Origin: an uncultured Marvinbryantia sp. | GTDB lineage: Bacteria > Bacillota > Clostridia > Lachnospirales > Lachnospiraceae | Reading direction: 5' to 3' | Assembly: GCA_947624335.1 (NCBI GenBank) | Contig: CANQJX010000021.1 | Coordinates: forward strand, 1-14,278 | Length of the DNA stretch: 14,278 bases | Shown here: positions 6,110 through 12,140 of the stretch, piece after piece | How positions within the stretch are numbered: position 1 is the stretch's first letter | How the letters are laid out: each line of letters opens with the position of its first letter | Position numbers and translations under genes: made by a program | The notes under the pieces: generated by a model | Told to the model about the DNA's origin: nothing | Database searches by the model: none | Seen by the model: only the letters and a program-made list of their open reading frames with translations

Positions 6110-7464
6110 ACTTTTTGATCGTAAATCCGTTTCAGCAAAAGAACGCTCAAAAGCAGCGATACGATTTCCGCGATATTATAACTCCACCAGATGCTCTGCG
6201 GACCCGATACGGTGCAAAGAATGTATGCCGCCGGAAGCAGGACGATAAGCTGGCGCGCCACGGAAATGATCAGGCTGTATACGCCGTTGCCGAGCGCCTG
6301 GAAAAAAGAGCCGATTACGATACAAAAACCGGCGAGCAAAAAGCTGACGGCGATAATGCGCAGCGCCGGAATCCCAATGGCAAGCATATTTTCCGAGGCG
6401 TCAAAGAGCAGGAGCAGTTTATCCGGAATCCATTCAAACACGGCAAAGCCGACGCACATCAAAAATGTGGCGATCAGGATGCTTAAACGCAGGGTCTGGA
6501 TAATGCGGCGCTTATTGCGCGCCCCGTAATTGTAGGCCACGATCGGAACCATGCCGTTATTCAGGCCGAAGATCGGCATAAAGGCAAAGCTGTTTAATTT
6601 AAAGTAAACGCCGAACACCGCGACGGCGGTAGAAGCAGTCGCAGCCGGGAAAAAACTCAGCAAAATCTTGTTAAAGCCGAATGTCATTACGGAACCAATT
6701 GCCATCATAATAACAGAGGGAATCCCTACCATATAGATCATGCGGATAATACGCGCGTTTGGCCGAAAACCTTTCAAACGGATGGTGATTTCCGTGTTTT
6801 TCCGGAAATTAAAGTAGATTCCAAGGACGGTAGCCAGTACCTGCCCGGTTACCGTAGCGATTGCGGCTCCGGCGACGCCCAGGCGCGGGAAGCCGAAAAG
6901 CCCGAAAATCATAATGGGATCAAGAATAATATTGGTGATCGCGCCGACGCTCTGCGTGACCATATTGTAAATGGTTTTTCCTGTGGACTGCAAAAGACGT
7001 TCGTTGGTCACCTGCATAAAAATGCCGATCGAGCAGCCGGTGATAATCGTCTGGTATTGTACGCCGTATTCTACGATTTCATGGATATCTGTCTGAAAGG
7101 TAAAATAAGTACGCGAAAAAAGCAGCCCGATCACAGCGAATGCAACGCAGCTGATCAAACCGAGAAAAATGCCGTTGACGGCCGCAAGGTTGGCGTCGCG
7201 CTGATTTTTTTCGCCCAGGCTGCGCGAGAGCAGGGCGTTAATCCCCACACCGGTTCCGGAAGCGACCGCGATCATCAGGTTCTGCACGGGAAAGGCAAGC
7301 GATACGGCGGTCAGCGCATATTCGTCGATGCGCGAAACAAAAATACTGTCCACAATATTATAACATGCCTGCACCAGCATCGAGATCATCATCGGCAGCG
7401 ACATCGTAACCAACAATCTGGGAATGGGAAGAACGCCCATCTTATTTTCTTTTGCCTGTTCCAT
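6097..7464 (-). CDS. MATE-family efflux transporter (intact)
   Basis: A 455-residue inner-membrane exporter of the MATE superfamily, full length for the family. It begins MEQAKENKMGVLPIPRLLV, followed by the characteristic first helix SLPMMISMLVQACYNIVDSIFVSR and then QNLMIAVASGTGVGINALLSRSLGEK, and has about 12 hydrophobic segments in two halves. The sequence is clearly different from the broken MATE gene at 1858-3205, so the two are not a recent duplication. I chose ATG at 7464 because AGAAGGG (7474-7480) lies nine bases upstream; an in-frame ATG at 7473 abuts that site and is less likely. Substrate cannot be predicted; drugs or dyes are usual, but MATE proteins also export metabolites. A promoter and two inverted repeats lie just upstream, which suggests regulated expression. 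Confidence 0.92.
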   Translation of the reverse strand: MEQAKENKMGVLPIPRLLVTMSLPMMISMLVQACYNIVDSIFVSRIDEYALTAVSLAFPVQNLMIAVASGTGVGINALLSRSLGEKNQRDANLAAVNGIFLGLISCVAFAVIGLLFSRTYFTFQTDIHEIVEYGVQYQTIITGCSIGIFMQVTNERLLQSTGKTIYNMVTQSVGAITNIILDPIMIFGLFGFPRLGVAGAAIATVTGQVLATVLGIYFNFRKNTEITIRLKGFRPNARIIRMIYMVGIPSVIMMAIGSVMTFGFNKILLSFFPAATASTAVAVFGVYFKLNSFAFMPIFGLNNGMVPIVAYNYGARNKRRIIQTLRLSILIATFLMCVGFAVFEWIPDKLLLLFDASENMLAIGIPALRIIAVSFLLAGFCIVIGSFFQALGNGVYSLIISVARQLIVLLPAAYILCTVSGPQSIWWSYNIAEIVSLLLSVLLLKRIYDQKVRDL

Positions 7465-7539
7465 ATTTATCATCCCTTCTGCATACGAAAAACTATGCGC
7501 CTGCGCGCCGGCGGAAGGCATACGGTATTTCCGCTCCAG

Positions 7540-7559
7540 TATCCTACTATAACAGGATA
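7540..7559. repeat. Inverted repeat over the MATE -10 box
   Basis: TATCCT (7540-7545), eight-base centre, AGGATA (7554-7559). The centre contains the minus-strand -10 element. A candidate operator; six-base arms can also arise by chance. Confidence 0.4.
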
Positions 7560-7574
7560 AAAATTATTTGTCTA
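7546..7574 (-). promoter_or_regulatory. Promoter for the intact MATE gene
   Basis: On the minus strand: -35 TAGACA (7569-7574), a 17-base spacer, and extended -10 TGT-TATAGT (TATAGT at 7546-7551). Both boxes are covered by inverted repeats (7566-7579 over the -35, 7540-7559 over the -10), a typical place for repressor operators. Confidence 0.6.
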
Positions 7575-7579
7575 CAAAT
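7566..7579. repeat. Palindrome between divergent promoters, over the MATE -35 box
   Basis: ATTTGT (7566-7571), CT, ACAAAT (7574-7579). It covers the minus-strand -35 box and ends three bases before the plus-strand -35 box at 7583, so one bound protein could affect both divergent genes. Candidate operator only. Confidence 0.45.
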
Positions 7580-7582
7580 GTT

Positions 7583-7611
7583 TTGCAAAATCACCCCAAA
7601 TCATATATAAT
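7583..7611 (+). promoter_or_regulatory. Promoter for the four-helix membrane protein gene
   Basis: -35 TTGCAA (7583-7588), 17-base spacer, -10 TATAAT (7606-7611). This is a near-consensus sigma-A promoter, about 70 bases upstream of the ATG at 7680, leaving a leader of roughly 60 bases. Confidence 0.75.
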
Positions 7612-7629
7612 GTACACGAAAGCATTCAG

Positions 7630-7650
7630 CCGCGCGAAGACGCCGCGCGG
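7630..7650 (+). other. GC-only hairpin in the 5' leader
   Basis: CCGCGCG (7630-7636), seven-base loop, CGCGCGG (7644-7650): a seven-pair, all-GC stem in the leader of the 7680 gene. No T run follows, so it is not an intrinsic terminator. It may stabilise the mRNA 5' end or be a structured control element. I recognise no riboswitch class. Confidence 0.5.
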
Positions 7651-7679
7651 AAGGCAGCAAAGAAACGGAAGGACACGCG

Positions 7680-8129
7680 ATGGAAAAAGAGAAAAAAGGG
7701 CTTCGCATACTGATTATGGCGGTGGCGCTCGGACAGCTTGCCCTGATGCTTGCTTTTAGCATTTACGGGACAGTCACCCACAAGATTACGGGACGCCAGG
7801 GAGATATTCTGACGGCGGTTTCGCTGTTTCTGTTCTGGGCGTTATCGGATATCGCGGAACCTTTTGCGATGCACCGCTTCGACCATATCAGCGCAAAGCA
7901 GAAAAGCGCGTATCTGAAATATCTGGTTTTTGATTTTGTCGGACTTGCCGGAATCGCGTACTTTATTTACGGCATGGGAAATCCGCAGGGACAGTCCATC
8001 ATCGGAGCGGTCGTTTATGTGCTGTCTGTCCGTTTTAAGAGAGAAAACCAGGATATCTTTTACGGGAACCAAACAGACGAGGCGGAAGACGAGGCGGAGG
8101 AGACAAAGCCGGAGGAATCGCAGGAATAA
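7680..8129 (+). CDS. Unrecognised four-helix membrane protein with acidic tail
   Basis: A 149-residue protein; I do not recognise the family. The start ATG at 7680 has GGAAGGA six bases upstream. After a lysine-rich N-terminus (KEKKGLR) come four likely membrane helices, roughly residues 10-30, 43-58, 80-98 and 103-118, with SDIAEPFAMHRFDHIS as the main loop. The last 30 residues are strongly acidic (DEAEDEAEETKPEES type) and should be soluble; the positive-inside rule suggests both ends face the cytoplasm. The acidic tail is encoded by purine-rich, repetitive GAGGCGGA-like DNA. It has its own strong promoter and a structured leader, diverges from a MATE exporter, and is followed after 52 bases by a polysaccharide deacetylase. 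Function unknown. Confidence 0.8.
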   Translation: MEKEKKGLRILIMAVALGQLALMLAFSIYGTVTHKITGRQGDILTAVSLFLFWALSDIAEPFAMHRFDHISAKQKSAYLKYLVFDFVGLAGIAYFIYGMGNPQGQSIIGAVVYVLSVRFKRENQDIFYGNQTDEAEDEAEETKPEESQE

Positions 8130-8181
8130 GCCGGGAACCTGATTCATACCATAAATTAAGAAACGATGCGTGGTAAGGATA

Positions 8182-8874
8182 ATGAAAGAGGCGGTGATCA
8201 GAGGGAAGATGCCCGCGCTTTTGCTGTTTGCGGCAATGATTTTTTTAAGCATGTATTTCCAGCGGAGGCAGACGGAAACGTTCGCTGTGCAGGAGGCGAA
8301 CGAGGCGGCCGAAGAACTGCCGCGGCGGGTTGCGCTTACATTTGACGACGGCCCGCATCCGGCTTACACAAAAATATTGCTGGACGGTTTGCGGGAACGT
8401 GGTGTGAAAGCCACGTTTTTTGTAATCGGAAAGTACATTCCGGGACGTGAGGAGATCATCCGCCAGATGGCGCAAGACGGTCATCTGATCGGCAACCATA
8501 CCTACGACCATATCGACATCAGCCGTCTCAGCAGCGAAGCGGCGTGCGACGAGCTGCAAAAAACGAGCGATCTGGTGGAACAGGTTACCGGCAAACCGAC
8601 GGCTTATGTGCGCGCGCCGTTTGGCAACTGGGACGACAAACTGGATTGCCGGATTTCGATGCTCCCTGTAAAATGGACGGTCGATCCCAGAGACTGGGCT
8701 ACTTCAAATACATCGGAAATTGTCAGAAGCGTAGTGACGCAGGCCGGGGACGGCGCTATTATTTTATTGCATGACTATTACAAGTCGTCTGTGGAAGCGG
8801 CTTTGACGATTGCAGATCTTTTAAAAGAGCAGGGCTTTGAATTTGTGACGGTCGAAGAACTGCTGCTGGATTAG
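8182..8874 (+). CDS. Membrane-anchored polysaccharide deacetylase (NodB/CE4 domain)
   Basis: A 230-residue protein of carbohydrate esterase family 4, which removes N-acetyl groups from peptidoglycan or other surface sugars. One N-terminal hydrophobic segment (about residues 11-26) acts as a signal anchor, followed by a short linker and the NodB domain outside the cell. All CE4 motifs are visible: TFDDGP (Asp55, Asp56), HTYDH (metal ligands His106, His110), RAPFGNW (Arg144), DPRDW (168-172) and LLHD (His197). Asp55 would be the base, Asp56 with the two histidines the metal site. The start is uncertain: ATG 8182 has AAGGA only two bases upstream; GTG 8170 and ATG 8209 are in-frame alternatives, and the latter would still keep most of the anchor. 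RarA follows after 17 bases, so the two are probably co-transcribed. The exact sugar substrate is unknown. Confidence 0.9.
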   Translation: MKEAVIRGKMPALLLFAAMIFLSMYFQRRQTETFAVQEANEAAEELPRRVALTFDDGPHPAYTKILLDGLRERGVKATFFVIGKYIPGREEIIRQMAQDGHLIGNHTYDHIDISRLSSEAACDELQKTSDLVEQVTGKPTAYVRAPFGNWDDKLDCRISMLPVKWTVDPRDWATSNTSEIVRSVVTQAGDGAIILLHDYYKSSVEAALTIADLLKEQGFEFVTVEELLLD

Positions 8875-8891
8875 GAAACACAGGAGAAGAC

Positions 8892-10208
8892 ATGGACTTA
8901 TTTGATTATATGAGAAAGAATATCATGGAAAAAGAATCGCCGCTTGCCTCGCGCATCCGGCCGCGCACGCTCGAAGAAGTAGTGGGGCAGCAGGAGATCA
9001 TCGGCAAGGGGAAATTGCTGTACCGCGCGATTAAAGCGGATAAATTAAGCTCCCTGATCTTTTACGGGCCGCCGGGAACGGGAAAAACGACGCTTGCAAA
9101 GGTGATCGCCAATACCACAAGCGCCGATTTCCGGCAAATGAACGCGACCGTCGCCGGGAAAAAGGATATGGAAGACGTGGTAAGCGCCGCAAAAGACAAC
9201 CTTGGCCGATATGGGAAAAAGACGATTTTGTTTGTGGATGAAATTCACAGATTCAATAAAGGGCAGCAGGATTACCTTCTGCCGTTTGTAGAGGACGGAA
9301 CCCTGACGCTGATCGGGGCGACGACCGAGAACCCTTATTTTGAGGTAAACAGCGCCTTGCTTTCGCGCTCTGTGATCTATGAATTAAAGCCGCTGTCAAA
9401 GGAAGACATCTGCGTTTTGATCGACCGCGCCGTGTACGACGAGGAGCGCGGTATGGGAAGCTACAACGCGCAGATTGACGACGACGCGAAAGAATTTTTG
9501 GCGGATGTGGCGGGCGGAGACGCGCGCGCGGCGTTAAACGCGGTAGAGCTGGGCGTGCTGACAACCGCGCGCAGCGCGGACGGGAAGATCCATCTGACGC
9601 TGGACGTGGCGTCCGAGTGTATTCAAAAAAGGGCGGTCCGCTACGATAAAACAGGCGACAACCATTATGACACGATTTCCGCGTTTATTAAGAGTATGCG
9701 CGGTTCCGATCCGGATGCGGCGGTTTATTATCTGGCAAGGATGCTGTACGCGGGGGAAAGCGTCACCTTTATCGCGCGCAGGATTATGATTTGCGCGTCG
9801 GAAGACGTGGGCAACGCCGATCCGCAGGCTTTGCAGGTGGCGGTAGCGGCGGCGCAGGCGGCGGAGCGCGTGGGCATGCCGGAGGCGCAGATTATTTTGT
9901 CGCAGGCGGCGCTCTATGTGGCGACGGCGCCCAAAAGTAATTCCGCGGTAAGCGCGATCGCGCAGGCGATGGAAACCGTCCGCACAAAACAGGCGTCTGT
10001 CCCGGCGCATCTGCAGGACGCCCATTATAAGGGAGCCGCGAAACTGGGACATGGCGTGGGATACGAGTATGCGCACGATTGCCCGAAACATTTTTCCCGG
10101 CAGCCGTATCTGCCGGACGAAATCAAAGACCAGGTATTTTACCGGCCTTCTGAAAACGGATATGAGAAACAGATTCAGGAATATTTAAAATGGATCCGCG
10201 AAGATTAG
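8892..10208 (+). CDS. rarA: Replication-associated recombination protein A (RarA/MgsA)
   Basis: A 438-residue AAA+ ATPase of the RarA/MgsA/WRNIP1 family, which acts at stalled replication forks and is related to clamp-loader subunits. Seen in order: PLASRIRPRTLEEVVGQQ near the N-terminus, Walker A GPPGTGKTT (residues 59-67), Walker B ILFVDEIHRF (Asp116, Glu117), sensor 1 GATTENPYFEV, an SALLSR arginine-finger region, then the C-terminal tetramerisation domain with KSMRGSDPDAAVYYLARM and the family tail HYKGAAKLGHGVGY. Length matches the family (about 420-450). The start ATG at 8892 has AGGAG (8882-8886) five bases upstream. It follows the deacetylase by 17 bases. Its stop TAG overlaps the stop of the convergent small gene by four bases. 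No lesion is seen. Confidence 0.96.
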   Translation: MDLFDYMRKNIMEKESPLASRIRPRTLEEVVGQQEIIGKGKLLYRAIKADKLSSLIFYGPPGTGKTTLAKVIANTTSADFRQMNATVAGKKDMEDVVSAAKDNLGRYGKKTILFVDEIHRFNKGQQDYLLPFVEDGTLTLIGATTENPYFEVNSALLSRSVIYELKPLSKEDICVLIDRAVYDEERGMGSYNAQIDDDAKEFLADVAGGDARAALNAVELGVLTTARSADGKIHLTLDVASECIQKRAVRYDKTGDNHYDTISAFIKSMRGSDPDAAVYYLARMLYAGESVTFIARRIMICASEDVGNADPQALQVAVAAAQAAERVGMPEAQIILSQAALYVATAPKSNSAVSAIAQAMETVRTKQASVPAHLQDAHYKGAAKLGHGVGYEYAHDCPKHFSRQPYLPDEIKDQVFYRPSENGYEKQIQEYLKWIRED

Positions 10209-10459
10209 GCGGAAGATTTGCCGGACATTTTTGCAGCGCGCATTTTTGTCCGGTATTTCTGTTTCAGAAGCTTATTTTTCAACCGATATTCGGTCCTGTG
10301 AACCTTCGCTATCTGTTTCGCCTGCTTTTTCGCCAATTTTTTGGCGGACGCGGTCTGCACTTTTGCGCTGTTTCGCACAGACAGGGCGATGACAGCGACG
10401 CCGAGCGCCGCCTGAATCGCGCGCGTCAGTTTTTCCTGTTGATTTGCTGAAATTTTCAT
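10205..10459 (-). CDS. Small, very basic protein with one hydrophobic segment
   Basis: An 84-residue protein I do not recognise. ATG at 10459 is chosen because GGAGG (10466-10470) lies six bases upstream; the open frame runs further up but without an RBS. The N-terminus MKISANQQEKLTRAI leads into a short hydrophobic stretch AALGVAVIALSV (residues 17-28). The rest is extremely rich in lysine, arginine, alanine and glutamine (KKLAKKQAKQIAKVHRTEYR, then KNKLLKQKYRTKMRAAK) with no acidic cluster. It could be a small membrane-anchored protein with a nucleic-acid- or envelope-binding tail, or a secreted cationic peptide; none of this is established. It converges on rarA and shares four bases with it. 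The clean RBS plus an extended -10 promoter argue that the gene is real. Confidence 0.75.
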   Translation of the reverse strand: MKISANQQEKLTRAIQAALGVAVIALSVRNSAKVQTASAKKLAKKQAKQIAKVHRTEYRLKNKLLKQKYRTKMRAAKMSGKSSA

Positions 10460-10486
10460 AACATTCCTCCGGTTTTTGCTTCTCAT

Positions 10487-10495
10487 ACTATAACA
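10487..10495 (-). promoter_or_regulatory. Extended -10 promoter for the small basic gene
   Basis: On the minus strand TGT-TATAGT: TATAGT at 10487-10492, TG at 10494-10495, about 30 bases before the start codon. The -35 position holds only a T/C-rich sequence, so activity would depend on the extended -10. The same ten bases (TGTTATAGTA) occur at the clpB and intact MATE promoters. Confidence 0.55.
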
Positions 10496-10523
10496 CAAAG
10501 AAGCGGAAAGAAAAAGCGGATTG

Positions 10524-10552
10524 TTCACAGGAAATGTGCCAAAAGCTATAAT
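10524..10552 (+). promoter_or_regulatory. Promoter for the radical SAM / DUF4364 operon
   Basis: -35 TTCACA (10524-10529), 17-base spacer, -10 TATAAT (10547-10552). The first gene starts at 10591, with AAGGAG at 10578-10583. It lies back to back with the promoter of the small basic gene. Confidence 0.7.
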
Positions 10553-10590
10553 TTATTACAGTTCAGACATTTCAGGTAAGGAGCGTGCCA

Positions 10591-11640
10591 ATGGGAGCGC
10601 AGACAGAAGAGGGCCGCAGGCTGTGGGGCGAAAAGCCGTACCGCTCCCTGGACTATCAACTGCGGGAACAATTTGGGGAAAAGGTATATAAGATTTCGTT
10701 AAACGGGGGCATGACCTGTCCGAACCGGGACGGGAAAATCGGCACAGAAGGCTGCATTTTCTGCAGCGCGGGAGGAAGCGGAGAGTTTGCGGCCGACAAA
10801 GCGCTGTCTGTCACGCAGCAAATCCGGCTGCAAAAAGAAGCCCTGCGCGAAAAAAAGCCCGCAAGAAAATACATTGCTTACTTTCAGGCCTACACCAACA
10901 CATATGCGCCGGCGGATTATCTGGAAAAGATTTTTCGCGAAGCGATGGCGGACGAGCAGGTGGCGGTATTATCGGTTGCGACCAGACCCGACTGTCTGCC
11001 GAAGGAAGTATTGGACCTTTTGGAGCGGTTAAACCGGGAAAAGCCCGTCTGGGTGGAGCTTGGCCTGCAGACGGTCCATGAAAAGACGGCGCGCTTTATC
11101 GGAAGAGGCTACGCGCTTCCCTGCTTTGAGGAGGCAGTTTGCCATCTGCGGGAAAGAAATCTGGATGTAATTGTCCACACGATACTCGGACTTCCCGGCG
11201 AGGGAAGAAAAGAAATCCTGCAGACGATAGATTATCTGAACGATGCCGGAATACAGGGGATCAAGCTGCAGCTTTTGCATATCCTGAAAGGGACGCGGCT
11301 TGGCCGGCTTTATCAAATGCAGCAGGAACAGGGAGTGCGCAAGGATACGGCGGATATGCCCGCGGTTACCGTAATGGATATGGAAAGTTATATCGAGACG
11401 GTACTGGAGTGCGTCGCGCATTTATCGCCGGATATTACGATTCACCGGCTGACGGGGGACGGACCGAAAAAACTGCTGCTGGCGCCGCTTTGGAGCAGCC
11501 GCAAACGCAGCGTGCTGAACGCGATCCATAGCCGTATGAAAGAAGAGGGAATCTACCAGGGCGCTGCCTTTATAAAGCATGCCGCCGTGAGAGAACGCGG
11601 GGAGGGAAACAAAGATGAAGGATTCTCAGACGCTTTATAA
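10591..11640 (+). CDS. TIGR01212-family radical SAM protein (YhcC-like)
   Basis: A 349-residue radical SAM protein related to E. coli YhcC and to the Elp3-type branch. Cys43, Cys55 and Cys58 in TCPNRDGKIGTEGCIFC form the wide-spaced 4Fe-4S motif (C-x11-C-x2-C) typical of this branch. Further family text: YFQAYTNTYAP, VLSVATRPDCLP, VWVELGLQTVHEKT and HTILGLPGEGRKE, then IKLQLLHILKGT. The barrel and SAM contacts look complete. The exact reaction of this family is not established to my knowledge. ATG 10591 was chosen over GTG 10585 because AAGGAG sits seven bases before the ATG. The C-terminus overlaps the next gene by 26 bases, indicating one transcript. At 349 residues it is slightly longer than YhcC (about 310), the excess being at the C-terminus. 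Confidence 0.92.
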   Translation: MGAQTEEGRRLWGEKPYRSLDYQLREQFGEKVYKISLNGGMTCPNRDGKIGTEGCIFCSAGGSGEFAADKALSVTQQIRLQKEALREKKPARKYIAYFQAYTNTYAPADYLEKIFREAMADEQVAVLSVATRPDCLPKEVLDLLERLNREKPVWVELGLQTVHEKTARFIGRGYALPCFEEAVCHLRERNLDVIVHTILGLPGEGRKEILQTIDYLNDAGIQGIKLQLLHILKGTRLGRLYQMQQEQGVRKDTADMPAVTVMDMESYIETVLECVAHLSPDITIHRLTGDGPKKLLLAPLWSSRKRSVLNAIHSRMKEEGIYQGAAFIKHAAVRERGEGNKDEGFSDAL

Positions 11641-12127
11641 ACTGATTATATTATCCATGCTGGATAAGGTGGATTTTGCGCTGACCAACAGCCAGATTAC
11701 CGCCTTTATGCTGGAACAGGGGTATACCGATTACTTTACCGTGCAGCAAACGCTTTCCGATATGGTGCAGTCCGGCTTTCTGAGCGCGCGCGTGATCCGC
11801 AACAGCACCCATTATTCCATGACGCCGGACGGCGAAGAAACGCTTGCGTATTTTGGAAACGACGTGTCCGCGGGCATCAAACGCGACATAGAAGAATATT
11901 TTAAAAAGAACAAGCTGCAGATGCGCGACGAAAACGCCATCACGGCGGATTACGACCGCACGGGCAGCAATGAATTTGTCGCTCATTTGGAAGTAAAGGA
12001 AAAAGACGCTGTCTTAGTGGGAATTGACCTGAGCGTGCCGCTGGAACAGCAGGCGATCGCTCTTTGCGATAACTGGAAAAAAAAGAGCCAGCAGATCTAC
12101 GGGTATCTGGTCAAAGAATTGTTGTAA
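11615..12127 (+). CDS. DUF4364 family protein with N-terminal winged helix
   Basis: A 170-residue protein of the DUF4364 family. The first 70 or so residues look like a winged helix-turn-helix: MKDSQTLYKLIILSMLDKV, then LTNSQITAFMLEQGYTDYF, a recognition-helix-like TVQQTLSDMVQSGFL, and a wing THYSMTPDGEETLAYF. The C-terminal half (DYDRTGSNEFVAHLEVKEKDAVLVGIDLSVP) looks like a mixed alpha/beta domain. It is cytoplasmic with no membrane segment. A GGGAGGG site lies about 11 bases before the ATG, within the preceding gene. It sits between two radical SAM genes with a 26-base overlap on one side and a 13-base gap on the other. A transcription-regulator role is inferred from the fold; no target is known to me. 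Confidence 0.88.
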   Translation: MKDSQTLYKLIILSMLDKVDFALTNSQITAFMLEQGYTDYFTVQQTLSDMVQSGFLSARVIRNSTHYSMTPDGEETLAYFGNDVSAGIKRDIEEYFKKNKLQMRDENAITADYDRTGSNEFVAHLEVKEKDAVLVGIDLSVPLEQQAIALCDNWKKKSQQIYGYLVKELL

Positions 12128-12140
12128 AGGAACGCGGCGC

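Noticed and set aside
1858..7464. The two MATE genes as a recent duplication
   Set aside because: Their N-terminal and core sequences differ throughout, so they are separate subfamilies.
7057..7560. A 167-codon plus-strand frame over the start of the intact MATE gene
   Set aside because: Antisense shadow; it spans the MATE promoter and its product is histidine/glutamine/arginine-rich with no domain.
8130..8181. Terminator or promoter between the membrane protein and deacetylase genes
   Set aside because: No stem with T run and no paired -35/-10 boxes that I can defend; read-through is as likely.
10190..10450. An 86-codon plus-strand frame after rarA
   Set aside because: It starts inside rarA, is antisense to the small basic gene, and has no RBS; the minus-strand gene has a good RBS and promoter.
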